A program made the translations under genes and the position numbers. From the NCBI RefSeq assembly GCF_020382885.2, contig NC_058514.1, forward strand, positions 191,001-255,000: DNA of 64,000 nt, in the 5' to 3' direction. The DNA comes from Scatophagus argus (taxonomy: Eukaryota; Chordata; Actinopteri; Scatophagidae). Below the pieces are notes generated by a model. It did no database searches. It saw nothing but the letters and a program-made list of their open reading frames with translations, and was not told where the DNA came from. Shown in pieces: positions 36,277-64,000 of the stretch (position 1 is its first letter; each line of letters starts with the position of its first letter).

Positions 36277-36582
36277 CCTCTGAATCTGATGATGAAATGA
36301 TCAACTTTCAGAAAACTGACAGAATAAACTGCCGGAGGCGCCTTAACTTTGAGTCTCTGAATGACAAGAGTTTCAGTTTTCAGGTCCTGAACGTGAACAA
36401 ATTTGACGGCAGAGCCGTCCCTGTATGTCTGCTTTTGTGGACATCATGTTGTCCAAACCTGACTGCTGTCGACCAATCACAGCCTGTCGTCTGCTGTCTG
36501 CACTGCTGACCAGGAGCCACCTACAGTCCTCCTCCCTTCCTGCTTACAGGTGCGTCCGTGTCCTCATACAGGTGTGTTGTTG

Positions 36583-39500
36583 TCATTTGCAGGTGTGCAT
36601 GTCGTTCATGCTCTCGCAGCGCCTGCAGCGGACGTAGCAGCACCAGACGAACTTGCACTCGCAGCGTTGGACGTGTCTCACCACATGTGTGTTGTATCCT
36701 CTGCCGCAGCACAGCAGGTTGCAGCCGTCAGAGCCGGTGGACGTCCGATTGCAGCGGCGTCCTCGTGTGCCGGCGACGCCCCGCCGCCGGTCCTCCAGGC
36801 AGTAGTTTGGAGACTTGTTGAAGAAGATGAGTTGCTGTTTGTCGACGGGAAGGCGATGCTGATCCTTCCTCCTCGTCTTCCTCCTCGATCGGTCAGACAC
36901 CTGAACGCTGTGCTCATACCGCTCCTTCAGGTATGTGCCGACGTGCTCGAATGCTGCCATCGTCTTCCAACATGTCTTCACCGCACAGGAGCCGGAGACG
37001 CCGTGACAGCGACAGTGTGTGGACATTGTCCTGTGAATTGCCTGAAGGACAGAGAAGACAACACTGAGTGAAGACACCACAGATGGTCCGCAACAAGCTG
37101 CACAGGTGCTATGAGCTGGCTACACTTCCTGTCTCTTAAATGGCCGCAGACGCCGCTGACACCTTGTTGTTCTTGCCTGCTAGCTTGAGATGCCACAAAC
37201 TGAAATTGTGGCTTGTGACAAATGAGTCCCGTGTTGACTTTACTTTAGGTGAAAGGCTCACTGGAGTGAAAGTTTCCTGCAGTGGACGGTGACAACGTGT
37301 CTCCACTGGAGTCCCTCAGGGGTCTCAGTTAGGACCACGTTTATTTTGGCTTTTACATGCTGGATTTTTCAGGTCATGAAACGCCTCATTCAAGACGCTT
37401 CTTCAGTTCTGAGGTGTGACCCGGTCCAGATGCACTCACTTAAGCCTCCGTGGACAAAAATACAGAATAACAACACGTTTCTGTGAGGTTCTCACCTGTC
37501 GACCGACCTCACTGTTATGGTGGTTCATGGTGATGAGTGTGTATCCTCCTCTGGTTGTCGACATGTTTTTCACAGTGTTGTCAGTGAACTTGCGGCTGAA
37601 CCAGGTCCCGTACTGGATGTGGTCTGAGCAACCGCCCCAGTGCCAGCCCTCCTCCGTCGAGCCGCTGCCCCGCAGGCGACTGTCGCAGCCGCACTCCGTC
37701 ATGTTGCCCTGACTGCAGGAGCGTGTGACGGCGTGGACGAGTCCCGCCGCCATCACAGCGTAGATGAATGCAGTTTCTTTGGTTCCTGCAGTATGACATC
37801 AGAGAGGGTCCATGTGACATCATCAAGTCCACCTTCAAGAGGAAGAACTCAAACAAAAGAAGTAAATTACTTCAGAGTAGGTTGAAGTCCTGATTCAGTT
37901 TGTCTCTCTCGCTATACAAATGATATCCAGAACAAGAGCTCAAAGTCAAATAAGTTAAATGAATAAATCGGTGTTTTTATTTAATTCAGTTGATTTTTTG
38001 TTGCATCAACACAACATCATCTGGATAAACAACCAACTAAACTCAGTGAAATTAAATGTGTTAATTTACTTGGAGTTGCAGATTCAGAATAATGTGACAC
38101 CTCACGTGTGATCCACTCATTCAGGACAAAATGTGTCTCTCAGAAATATAATATCATCTTCACCCCATCACACTTACTATCCATAAACTTAACATGCATG
38201 ACCTCGTTTGTTTCTGACATTTTACTGAAACATTTAACTGATTTTGGGGGAACACGGTGAAATCCTGCTGAAGGAAATGTGATTTATGATCCTGTAATCG
38301 TTCTGATTTGATTCAGCTTTAAGAAACATAAGCAGCAGTGAGACCCTGACGCTGTAGCATTCAAAACTGCTTTAGGATTTTTCAATTATTTCAAAAGGAA
38401 AACTTTGGATCCTGTATGTTTATAAAAGCACACAGCTGGACTCTGCCCAGCTTGAGTTCAGCTGAGTACTTCGTTCTCGCAGTACTAAACTAGTGCATAA
38501 ATACCACAACACTGAGGCCAGGATCACGGGTGCTCACCACTCGTGAACTCATATCCGAACACGGGCGGCTCGTCGCGGGTGGAGCAGTTCCACCTCTCGT
38601 GTCTGAACTGGTTCTGACACTCTGAGATGCCCAGTCGTGCTCCCTCCCGGATGCTGGGCAGCAGGAACAGCTTCTTCCGGCACAGATCCCGCTGTCTGTT
38701 GTTCAGAGGGAGGTTAGCACAGCCCAGCTTCTCCGGGACCCCCGCCGAGGTCACACCAAGCCACCTGAGGAGAACGTCGGCCTGTCATCATGCGGATGCA
38801 GCCCTCAATCCACAAGCACTAAACCTCAAATGCTCGTTCCAGGGAGGGTATCGGTAATACCTGAGGCTGATCATACATATCATCGCAAAATTTCCATTCT
38901 TAAAAATCTCATTTTAATGTAAGCTGTCACACTTTACTGGAAAACCAAACCCCGTAGTTCAGATCAGATCTTTGAGGGATAAAACCTGGATTGTATGGCT
39001 GGAGAGGACTATTATTATTATCATCATCATTATTATTAACAACATATGTTTAATCAATTAAAACTTAATACCTTTCTGAGGATTTATTTGCATTAAACAG
39101 TAAAACTGCTCCAATCCAGTCGGTTTGAAGGGAAAATAATGAAAACTTATTTTCATAAAATCCTCCAAAGATTAAAGTGAGCTCCGTTTGAGGAGCTTTG
39201 AGTGTTCAAGTTCGTGTTTTGTCAAAGGGAGTTTGGCTTAATGAGTGCGTCCACGCCACTGAATGTTCCTCTGCAATAAAACAACAGACAACCCCAAATG
39301 ATACGTTTATATCTCACTTACACACGTGCTATCTAGTGAAATTCATATAAACCGAATTTCAGAGTGGATCTTTTCTCTCCGCATCGGGACAAGCCGGAAG
39401 GAGATCCACCAGGGACGCCTTAAATTGGCGGATTTTAAAATGGCATTCGGCCGTAGTGGATCTCCGAGGTCATTCGAGCAGCTCAACCCGCCGCAGACAT

Positions 39501-39963
39501 CCAGCTGGCCGCCGATTCCGAAGGCTCACTGACGCTGTGTGGAAATTACTGAATAAATAGGAAGATTTCAAATTCGATTTTACTAAAATAAGAACTATTG
39601 TGTGTATTTAACGATTTTTCTCCTCGTTTTATTTAGATTATATGTACACTATTACAGATAATCAAAGGATTTGGCACTTGGCGCTCCAAAGGTCAGTGCG
39701 CTTAACCAGCACTTAACCAGCCAAACTCCATACAAACATTTAGAAACTCCACATCTGAAACTTGTTTGCTATTTCCTCGGTTCCTGCTGTATTTGAGCAG
39801 TGAAGCCGTCTGCGCTCACATATTTTGCCGGATTCTTTAATGGAGTTTGGTTCTGTGCAGCTCATACTCACATCCAGCTGGCTCTGCAGCACAGCGGACA
39901 CACGCAGACCAACAGCAGGGTCAGAGTGCACATGTGTCGGACTCCACGGTTCCGTCTCTCCAT
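36583..39963 (-). CDS. wnt16: Wnt16 secreted signalling protein (complete, 4 exons)
   Basis: Exons 39872-39963, 38538-38764, 37496-37785 and 36583-37041 join in frame to 355 residues, against about 365 for human WNT16. The signal peptide contains [20 protein letters not shown]. Exon 2 has [11 protein letters not shown] and the Wnt signature region [20 protein letters not shown]. Exon 3 has [20 protein letters not shown] and [16 protein letters not shown]. Exon 4 has [16 protein letters not shown], including the Ser that Porcupine acylates in Wnts, and ends in [14 protein letters not shown] and [18 protein letters not shown]. Those endings are diagnostic of WNT16 and differ from other Wnts. 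WNT16 acts through Frizzled receptors and is known for bone-mass effects. An alternative in-frame Met at 39933 would also leave a signal peptide. The neighbours ing3 and cped1 agree with the assignment. Confidence 0.97.
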
Positions 39964-40197
39964 CACCTCTTCAGCTGTATGCGCCGCCGGGCTGCGCTCT
40001 CAGTCTGTCCATCAGCTGGAGTCTCTGTCTCATACTAAAACCCCGTCCAGGAGCGCAATAATGAATTCCGGTCCTCCAGCGAGCGGCGGCGGCCTCGTGA
40101 CGATCTGATGAAGACTCCTGTTCAGCTTCCAGCCCAGTCTGTGCCCTGCTGGAGAGACAGCAGGACCGAGTGGACCGGCTTGAGTCCTGGAGGATTC

Positions 40198-40256
40198 TCA
40201 TTGGAACAGCGGAGGTTCACTTTCAGCAGCTGACGTCACAGCTGCATGCTGATTGG
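40198..40256 (-). promoter_or_regulatory. CRE and CCAAT boxes upstream of wnt16
   Basis: A full palindromic cAMP-response element TGACGTCA lies at 40231-40238, inside a larger near-palindrome CAGCTGACGTCACAGCTG. Inverted CCAAT boxes (ATTGG on the plus strand) lie at about 40199-40203 and 40252-40256. These are 235-295 bases upstream of the wnt16 start codon, a normal distance for proximal promoter sites. Their use is inferred. Confidence 0.55.
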
Positions 40257-41304
40257 ACGGCCAGTCTGACTGAGAGTCAACTCTAAACTGTTTGAGTTTT
40301 AAAGCAAATTTAGACTTTTCACATAATCAATCAAATCAAATGCAAAGGAAAAATATATAAAATCATCTCACCAGCTTGGCAAATAAATACAACTTCTTTC
40401 AACCCAGTTTGATTTTTATCGAAGTTCCAAAGCCAAACTCAACTTCTGTCAGATTTTAAGGCGAAACTGACTTCAGCCAATTCTGATTGAAAACTGATTT
40501 TCTCATCAGTTTGTTCACAAAAACCAAATGCCGTGACAACAAGACAGACAGCAGGTGCTCAAACAGTCACTTTTATGGCAAAGACATTAAAACGTATAAA
40601 GGCACAGTTTGCAATGTGGGTAAAAAACGTGAATTTGTGGAAGCTTTCAGTAGAAAAAATGGATTCTGAAGTGAGAAGATGAAGATTTTCAAACATTCGT
40701 AACAGTTTTGTTAATAATAAAATAAAACAGAATTCATGTCTTCACAGTTGGATCGTTTTTGATAAAATCATGTCATTTTGCTGTCAGGTAAACATTTTTA
40801 AAGAGCAGAGGAGAATCGTGACATTCTTATAAATATTCAGATATTCTGTTTTGCAGCATGTAAACATATTTAGAGATAAAGGCACAATACACATCTGTAG
40901 AAAAATATAGAAAATACAAGCAGAGAATCAAATAAGACTTTTCTGTCACGTGACAAACACATCGAGTCTTTGGTGCTCAATAGCATCTGATATACGCAGC
41001 GACTGAGGTATATAAAATATAAAACGTGTGGATGAGCAGAACGACATCAGCTGCTGTGAATGAAAACCCAGAATCGAGTCAATACAGCACAAACCAGCTG
41101 ATTAGCACGCATAACAAAGTATCTGCTGTGTACTAAAACTAGCTAGTACACGTCAGATACTCAGCACACTTCAGGAGGCGGGCCGACCGACACCAGGAAG
41201 CGACTTTGTTGCATTGGAAAGCAGTAGCTCATCAGAGCCACACTGACGAGCTTCTTTTGGTTATCGCAAAGCATTTAGTGTCCACTCAGTTCTGCTCCTG
41301 TTTG

Positions 41305-41306
<2 letters not shown>

Positions 41307-41368
<62 letters not shown>

Positions 41369-41412
41369 AACACACACACACACAGACACATTCACAAAGA
41401 CACAAACACACA
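41307..41412. repeat. Long CA microsatellite next to cped1 stop
   Basis: About 29 uninterrupted CA units (41307-41363) are followed by interrupted ACACAAACA-type copies up to 41412. The array ends 14 bases from the cped1 stop codon, so it is probably transcribed in the 3' UTR. Confidence 0.9.
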
Positions 41413-41425
41413 CCCTCTCAGGTTT

Positions 41426-58462
<17,037 letters not shown>

Positions 58463-61261
58463 ATTCCTGGGGCTTTAACTTTAACCCCTCGTCTTCATCA
58501 TCTTCATCTCTAACACGGATGTCTTCTCAGTCTGTCCCAGACATAAACCTATTAGACAGTTTGACAATGTTGTATATCTGTGCCGAATTTACAAATGAAC
58601 CTGGAAGGGTCTGGAAAACTCAAAATGTACTCAAGTTGCCAGTCCAAAGGTCTTTTGTTAAAAAGAAGCCAAACTCTTTTTAAAATAAACTAAATTTTAA
58701 CGGAGTTTGGCGACATTTCTCCCCACGCGTGGACAAAAGAGCTTTTGGATGGACTGCATCACTGCCGAATATGACCAATAAGAGTCTGAGAAAGTATGAA
58801 CTCAAGTGGCACGTCCGAACGACTTTCCTCACTGACGGATCTGGCTTTAAAAAGCCGCCATCCTGCAGTGGGACGTTCAGTGCGCAGCGGATGGACCCAC
58901 AGTCAGAGAGCCGCCGGAACGCGCCGTCAACGACCCAGTTTGGATTCAAAGCAGCCGAACCGCATCTTCTCTGCTCCTCGGTGAGACCATGAGGCTGTGA
59001 CGAAAGCAGCTCTTCTTTCCAGTCCACTTCAGTCTCTGCGTCTGTGCTCAGCACCGACGTCCTGTCAGCTGATGGAAACTCACGGTAAAACCGGAATCAT
59101 AACGGGACCGCCAGAAACTGTTAACACCGTTAAGATCCGTTAAAATGAGCTGCCGGTGCCGTTTCCCTTTCAAAGTTCAGCTTTAAAATGCGTCGAAAAG
59201 CACATGAAGTTTGGTGGCGTCGGAGAGAAGGAAAAAACAAGCCGAGCGGCGGTGGAGTCTGGCACAGAGACCATCTGGTTTGAGTTAAATCCAGCAGGAG
59301 GAGGAAAGAGCAGCCACAGCGGTCAGATTTCCAGTCCGTCCTCCTCCGCCCGACTCCTCTTCTGTGCTCCCATTTCTCCTTCGGGCCCGGAGGTTCAGGG
59401 TTCCCCTCCTGCTGTTCAGTTGGAGTGTGGACAGTAAAGCTGCCGCTGCTCCGTAGGAGGTCAGAACCTCCTCCCCCCTGCTGAAACACCCTGAAGGCTG
59501 AGTTATTTCTGGAAAACACACACACACACAGAGCATATGCGTGTGCGTGTGCGTGTGTTGTGGGTTAAAGTCGGTGAAACTCTTCGTCCACATATCTTGA
59601 ATCTCTCGAAGCACGCAGCAGTTTAGGAGATCCTGGTACTACTATTGATATAAAAATACTCTTTCCTAAGTAGTCAGCGCAGAAAATGCCCCCCGTTCTA
59701 CTGCAGTATTATTACTATTGTGACTGAACGTGGTCACAAAGCGACTCCTTCAGTGTTTGTTCAGTCCAAAGCTCAGAGATATCACAAACACATCGAGCTC
59801 ATTCACGTGACGAGCTGCAGCCAAAACACGTTTCTACAGGAGGAAACATCATCAATACAGCTGATCGGTTATCGATTGATGCCCTGATGGCCGTTTGGGT
59901 TCAGATTTTATAAGCTCGCCCTGTGTTTGTGTATAAAGTAATCAAAGCTGTCAGATGAAAGTAGTGCAGTAAAAGAAAGAGTGAAAAGTACAAGTACCTT
60001 AAATTTGTACTTAACACTGTAGTTGAGTAAATGTGCTCTGCAGTAGTTACTTTCCACTGCTAGACTGAGTGCATTTCTAAACTTTGCTTAGCAGTTGCTT
60101 GTCAGTAATTGTAACTGTAGTATATACAAGTACTACACCCGGGAAAAACTCCCTTCTAGACGACATGTCAACTGAACCTGTCATGTGACCTGAACACACC
60201 TGAATACACACACACACACACACACACACACATCAACACACTGCTGTCACTTTAGTGAACTGACCCTTTAAAGCGCCGACTGCCGTGTGTGATGAACTGG
60301 TCCACTCTGTGTGGAGCCCCCTGGTGGCCCCGTGAAGCCTCTGCAGAAACATTTTATCCGCTCACAACCCGGGATTGAAAGACGGGCGTCTCTTCAAAGG
60401 TCCGGTGTGAGGGATTTAGTGCCACCTAGTGGTGAGACTGCAGACTGACTGTCACCCTCCTTCCATTGCTGAAACACACCGGAGCGTCACATGACGTTTG
60501 GACTGCTTGGAGCCTCATCTGTGATTGAATAAGAATCCTAAGGATCAGTGAAGAACGATTAAGAAAGACCATGTCACGTCCTGAGAGCAGAGTTTTTACC
60601 TCACGAGTCCATGTTGTCGGTTCTGCTCGGGTCGTCCCTCAGCAGGCGCAGCACAGCCGAGGAAGGAGCCTTCAAACGCTCCAAACAGCGTCCGGTAACA
60701 GGATGCTGCTGAGGTTTCTCCTGTCGATTTGTACGCGATAACGCGCATGCTCAGTACGTGACGTGACGGACGCCCAGCTAAAGTCACAGCTGACATGAAC
60801 TCTGACTGTAAGGGAGTAAAGTTCTTTTCTTCTGACCGAAATTGTGCTGATTACTTTAAAGGAGTATTTCAACATCCGCAAGTCAAAGTGAATCTGATTC
60901 TCACAATTAAACCACAACTTGTGTTTTCTGCCTTCAGCTGAGAGGCGTTCAGGTGTTTGATCTGAATACACGTTTAATCCATTCAGACCTTTAATTAAAT
61001 CATTTGTGCTCCTAAGTTATAAAAGCCAGACGACTCAGCTGGACCGAGCGACAGAAAGATAAACGTTCACAAGCTCGACTTCATCCTCAACAGATTCTCA
61101 GTACACAGCTGGTTCAGACATTATACTGATCCACTTGCACTATTGACCTGATGTGAGATCCTGTAGAGAGGTCTCACTCTGCTGAGCAGTGGTGTGACAG
61201 AGCTGAGCCCCTTCAGCTCAGACCCTGATAAACATGAATAAAAGTCCAAATACAACTCATA
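58463..61261. other. Intergenic region between cped1 and ing3
   Basis: No recognisable exon is seen. The stretch 58860-59500 is richer in CpG than its surroundings and may include the cped1 promoter. A CA repeat lies at 60206-60232. Several open frames here have no family likeness. Confidence 0.55.
60206..60232. repeat. CA microsatellite
   Basis: About 13 CA units lie between cped1 and ing3. Confidence 0.8.
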
Positions 61262-62527
61262 GAAAAACATCTCCATCATTTTATTGGACTTCTTCCGCTT
61301 CAACATCCTCACAAACAAACACACACAACGTCAGCGCATTATGACTGGACACACACACAGTCTGGTTCCAGATGACCTGGTTCTGACTGCTGGTTGGGTT
61401 TCAGGACGTCAGAGGAGGCACATCAGCTCCACCTGGTTTATTTTCATCTCATCAGGTTCAGTGTGGAGCGAGTCAGTCAGGCTTCTGTAGTTGTAGTCAA
61501 ACAGCTCGTCCCGTTTGTAGCTTTTTAAATTCAATGACAACAGAGGGAGGAGGAGCAGGGCCACGTGGGAAACCAGAACGCAGCTCAGAGACTGAAGTCA
61601 GGATTAGGAGTCAGAGGTCGCAGTTTTTGTTACTGTCACATTTTAGACGGAGTTTCAGCATAAAGGCCATGATTTGGTTATGAGGACAATGAGAAAGGAA
61701 AAGTCTTCCTAAAAACTTCATCACAGGAGAAAATGAATTGTGAAAATCTCAAAAGTTCAATTTTTATGGAAAAAGACAAAGATTTTGATCAGAAGACGAG
61801 AACAAACCTGTGGAACTGTTAAAGATTGACAAAAGAAGTCAGATTAAAGTCTGAATTCTGTTCACCACGACAGTAAAGTCAGGATTCTGACGTTAAACCA
61901 GACTTCAATCCCACAGCCTGACCTCCGGCTGTCCAGCTGAGCTCGGTGTGAGGTCCACCTCGCTCAGCTGGACGGACGAGCTCAGCCAATTTACGTTCAC
62001 ATTAGAACATTTAGCCACAAGCTCTGAGATGATTTGTGGTCCGATTCTTCTTCTTCCTGTGAGCATCTTCCCAGTGAATTGGAGTGAAACATCAGCTGTC
62101 CACTGTACGATGGCTGCAGGTCACCTGTTTTTCCTTTCACAGTCCACATCAGAATCAGGTGAGTCATTTTGCTGCTCCTTCTTGACTCTGAGTTTTGCGT
62201 TTTAAAAGCGCCCGTGTGTTCACCTCAGCGTTAACTTCCAGACATCTGACTGTAATCACACGCCGTCAGGACTATCAGTCAGAATCTGACGGTGTTAAAG
62301 ACCGAGGAGGTTTAAGAGCAAACGCTCAGTTTAGAGAGTCCACACTTTGGAGGATGATGAAATGATCTGAGCTACAACATCTGTTTTCTATGATTTGACT
62401 TCCTGTCCGTTTAACGTTTGCTCTGTTGGCACAAAGTATCCAGAAGCCTCGGCAGGCTGCTGACCTCAGACCTCAGCCAGCTGCGTTTCAGATAAGAATC
62501 CAACATGGTGGACAGAAGGCGTAGAGT
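61262..62527 (-). other. Probable ing3 3' UTR
   Basis: No exon is seen after the ing3 stop. The first clear AATAAA on the minus strand (TTTATT at 61280-61285 on the plus strand) would give a 3' UTR of about 1.25 kb. A closer cryptic signal cannot be excluded. Confidence 0.45.
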
Positions 62528-63443
62528 CTATTTGTGGCGGCTGCCTCTCCTCTTCATGGCGGCTGTGCACTGGGGACAATACCACTTCCCTTTGGGAGCC
62601 TCTGTCAGACCGACGCAGCCGTAGTGGAACCACTCGATGGGACACTGAACACAACACACGGTCCTTAATATCACAACACCAGCAGCACGCTCAGCGGTGA
62701 GTTCTTACTGATATTGTCATCAATTAACTGTCAGCCTACACACAACTAATCAATCAGGAAATGAACAACATGAATGTCTAAATATTCAACTCAACACACA
62801 AACACCTGACAACAGAATCATTAAACAGTTAACCAGAGAAAATAACTGACACACTGGTTGATACTGACTGCTGACGGAAGTTAACCCTGACAAACAGAAA
62901 TCATCTGAGACAGCAGCAACATCAGGTGTTTTTCCTGAATAAAAGACCACAACGTCACATGACTAGGAAACAAATACTTACATCTGTATTATCACAGCCG
63001 ACCATTTCTCCATAAGAAACCTGGAAAATATCCCAGAACACAATTGGATGAGTTTGGGTTAAACTGTTAAAACATGAGTTAAGACTGTTATTAACACAGA
63101 CGGTGAGTAAACACGACTCTTTATGTTCTATCAGATGAAGGCTGATCTCTCATCAGTGACAGCAGCTCAGCCACAACACACAGCTGTAACACAGCTGACG
63201 TCAGCACAGCCAACGGGAGGGCAGGTGAGCTGAATCCGCCTTCTCCGTACCTGGTTGCAGATGCAGTATCGGGGCTCGTTGGGGTCGTAGGTCCAGTCCA
63301 CTTGACTGTTGACCTCGGACTCTGGCAGCACTGAGGCTTGCTGGGAAAGCTCCTGAGCCAGCGCTGATGACGAGGAGCACGATGACAGAGAGGAAGAGGA
63401 GGATGACGAAGATGACTGGTGGTTGGAAGACTTGATGCTGCTC
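62528..63443 (-). CDS. ing3: Inhibitor of growth protein 3, last three exons (5' part outside window)
   Basis: Exons 63251-63443, 62982-63020 and 62528-62644 encode the C-terminal 116 residues. A Ser-rich stretch leads into [53 protein letters not shown] and [13 protein letters not shown] before a TAG stop. The Cys4-His-Cys3 PHD finger is complete; it binds H3K4me3 and recruits the NuA4/TIP60 histone acetyltransferase complex. The near-identity to human ING3 leaves little doubt. Upstream exons with the N-terminal ING domain must lie beyond 64000. Confidence 0.97.
63359..63425. repeat. Coding Ser-rich tract in ing3
   Basis: GAT/GAG/GAC-type triplets on the plus strand read as a serine run ([18 protein letters not shown]) upstream of the PHD finger. 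This linker is also Ser-rich in other vertebrates, but the exact run is a microsatellite-like tract. Confidence 0.7.
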
Positions 63444-63744
63444 CTGGAAAAGAAGAGGACGAGATGGTAAGGAGTGGCTGTCCCTTCAAACATTTAAAAT
63501 GTCCTTTTCTTTTTGTCAAGGCTCTCTGAATGAATGAAAGGAACGTGGGATCCCAGCAGCATTTTACATCGCAACAACACACTGCAGAGTGTTGCTTCAT
63601 TTAAGCACAACCTTATACTGTAAACATTTTTACAGAACAAGACAAGTACTTTTATCACAGGCGTGTATTTGTAGATAGATGTATGGATACACGTGTCTGA
63701 TGACATACATTAGCCTTCAATCAACAGGGATCCTCCGGTCTGTC

Positions 63745-64000
63745 ACTTCAGTTCAATTCAGCTTATTTATGTGGCACCAATTCACAACAAAATTTATCTC
63801 ACGACATTTTCCAATCAGAGCGGGTCGAGACCAAACTCTTCCATTACATTTTGTAATACAGAGAACCCAACACTTTCCCTTGAGCAAGCACTTGCTGACA
63901 GTGCAGAGGAAACACTGACTTTTAGAAGGCAGAAACCTCGGAGCAGACCCCGGCTCAATGTGGGCGGCCATCTGCCTTGACCGCTTAGGGCTCAGTTGCG
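63745..64000 (-). mobile_element. LINE 3'-tail copy in ing3 intron, reverse orientation
   Basis: Read on the minus strand it gives GGGTCTGCTCCGAGGTTTCT, CTAAAAGTCAGTGTTTCCTC, GTCGTGAGATAAATTTTGTT and GTGAATTGGTGCCACATAAA, ending AGCTGAATTGAACTG. This is the same family as at 18325 and 57715. It may extend past the window edge. Confidence 0.65.

Larger units (their letters stand above)
34286..36582. other. Intergenic region: stab2 upstream and wnt16 3' side
   Basis: I find no credible exon. It should contain the stab2 promoter on the right flank of exon 1 and the wnt16 3' UTR. Simple repeats present are GT (35062-35085) and GTT (35281-35306). The open frames here lack recognisable domains. 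Confidence 0.6.
39964..41425. other. Intergenic region: wnt16 promoter side and cped1 3' side
   Basis: No exon is visible. The left part carries the wnt16 upstream elements listed separately. The right part should hold the cped1 3' UTR and ends in a long CA repeat. I saw no AATAAA on the minus strand here. Confidence 0.55.

Noticed and set aside
34286-36582. Expected fam3c gene next to wnt16
   Set aside because: No FAM3-family exon could be read on either strand in this 2.3-kb spacer.

Overview
This window comes from a vertebrate nuclear genome, almost certainly a ray-finned (teleost) fish. It has short GT-AG introns, many CA/GT microsatellites, fish-type LINE/SINE/hAT debris, and protein-coding exons that read as clear orthologues of vertebrate genes. 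I rebuilt the gene models by hand from splice sites and reading phase. All four complete models close in frame over their full length: 555, 2536, 355 and 971 residues.

Layout from left to right. (1) 238-4471, plus strand: a secreted serine protease with two tandem S1 (trypsin-fold) domains in 14 exons. (2) 5227-34285, minus strand: stab2 (stabilin-2), a 69-exon scavenger-receptor gene, convergent with the protease. It encodes a signal peptide, four EGF-rich blocks, seven FAS1 domains, one Link domain, a transmembrane helix and a short tail with an NPVY motif. (3) 36583-39963, minus strand: wnt16, complete in four exons. (4) 41426-58462, minus strand: cped1 (cadherin-like and PC-esterase domain protein), complete in 21 exons. 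(5) 62528-63443, minus strand: the last three exons of ing3, with the PHD finger; its 5' part lies beyond the right edge.

The order ing3 > cped1 > wnt16, all on one strand, is the vertebrate block known in humans as the bone-density locus. There FAM3C follows WNT16; here stab2 and the protease occupy that side. Apart from this neighbourhood the genes need not share a pathway: WNT16 is a secreted signal, STAB2 an endothelial endocytic receptor, CPED1 a predicted secretory-pathway esterase-like protein, and ING3 a chromatin reader.

Introns and spacers hold mobile-element remnants. These include an L1-like ORF1 fragment, an L2/Maui-type LINE 3' end inserted in a CT-rich minisatellite, a hAT remnant with a near-perfect 8-bp target duplication, three 3'-tail repeats bearing GAATCA ends, a tRNA-derived SINE, and several dispersed copies of one LINE tail. 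I saw no prokaryotic, CRISPR or viral system. The most unusual points are the non-canonical second protease domain, an apparently missing first-helix segment in stab2 FAS1-1, a 20-bp-arm hairpin next to a stab2 splice donor, and a palindromic CRE just upstream of wnt16.
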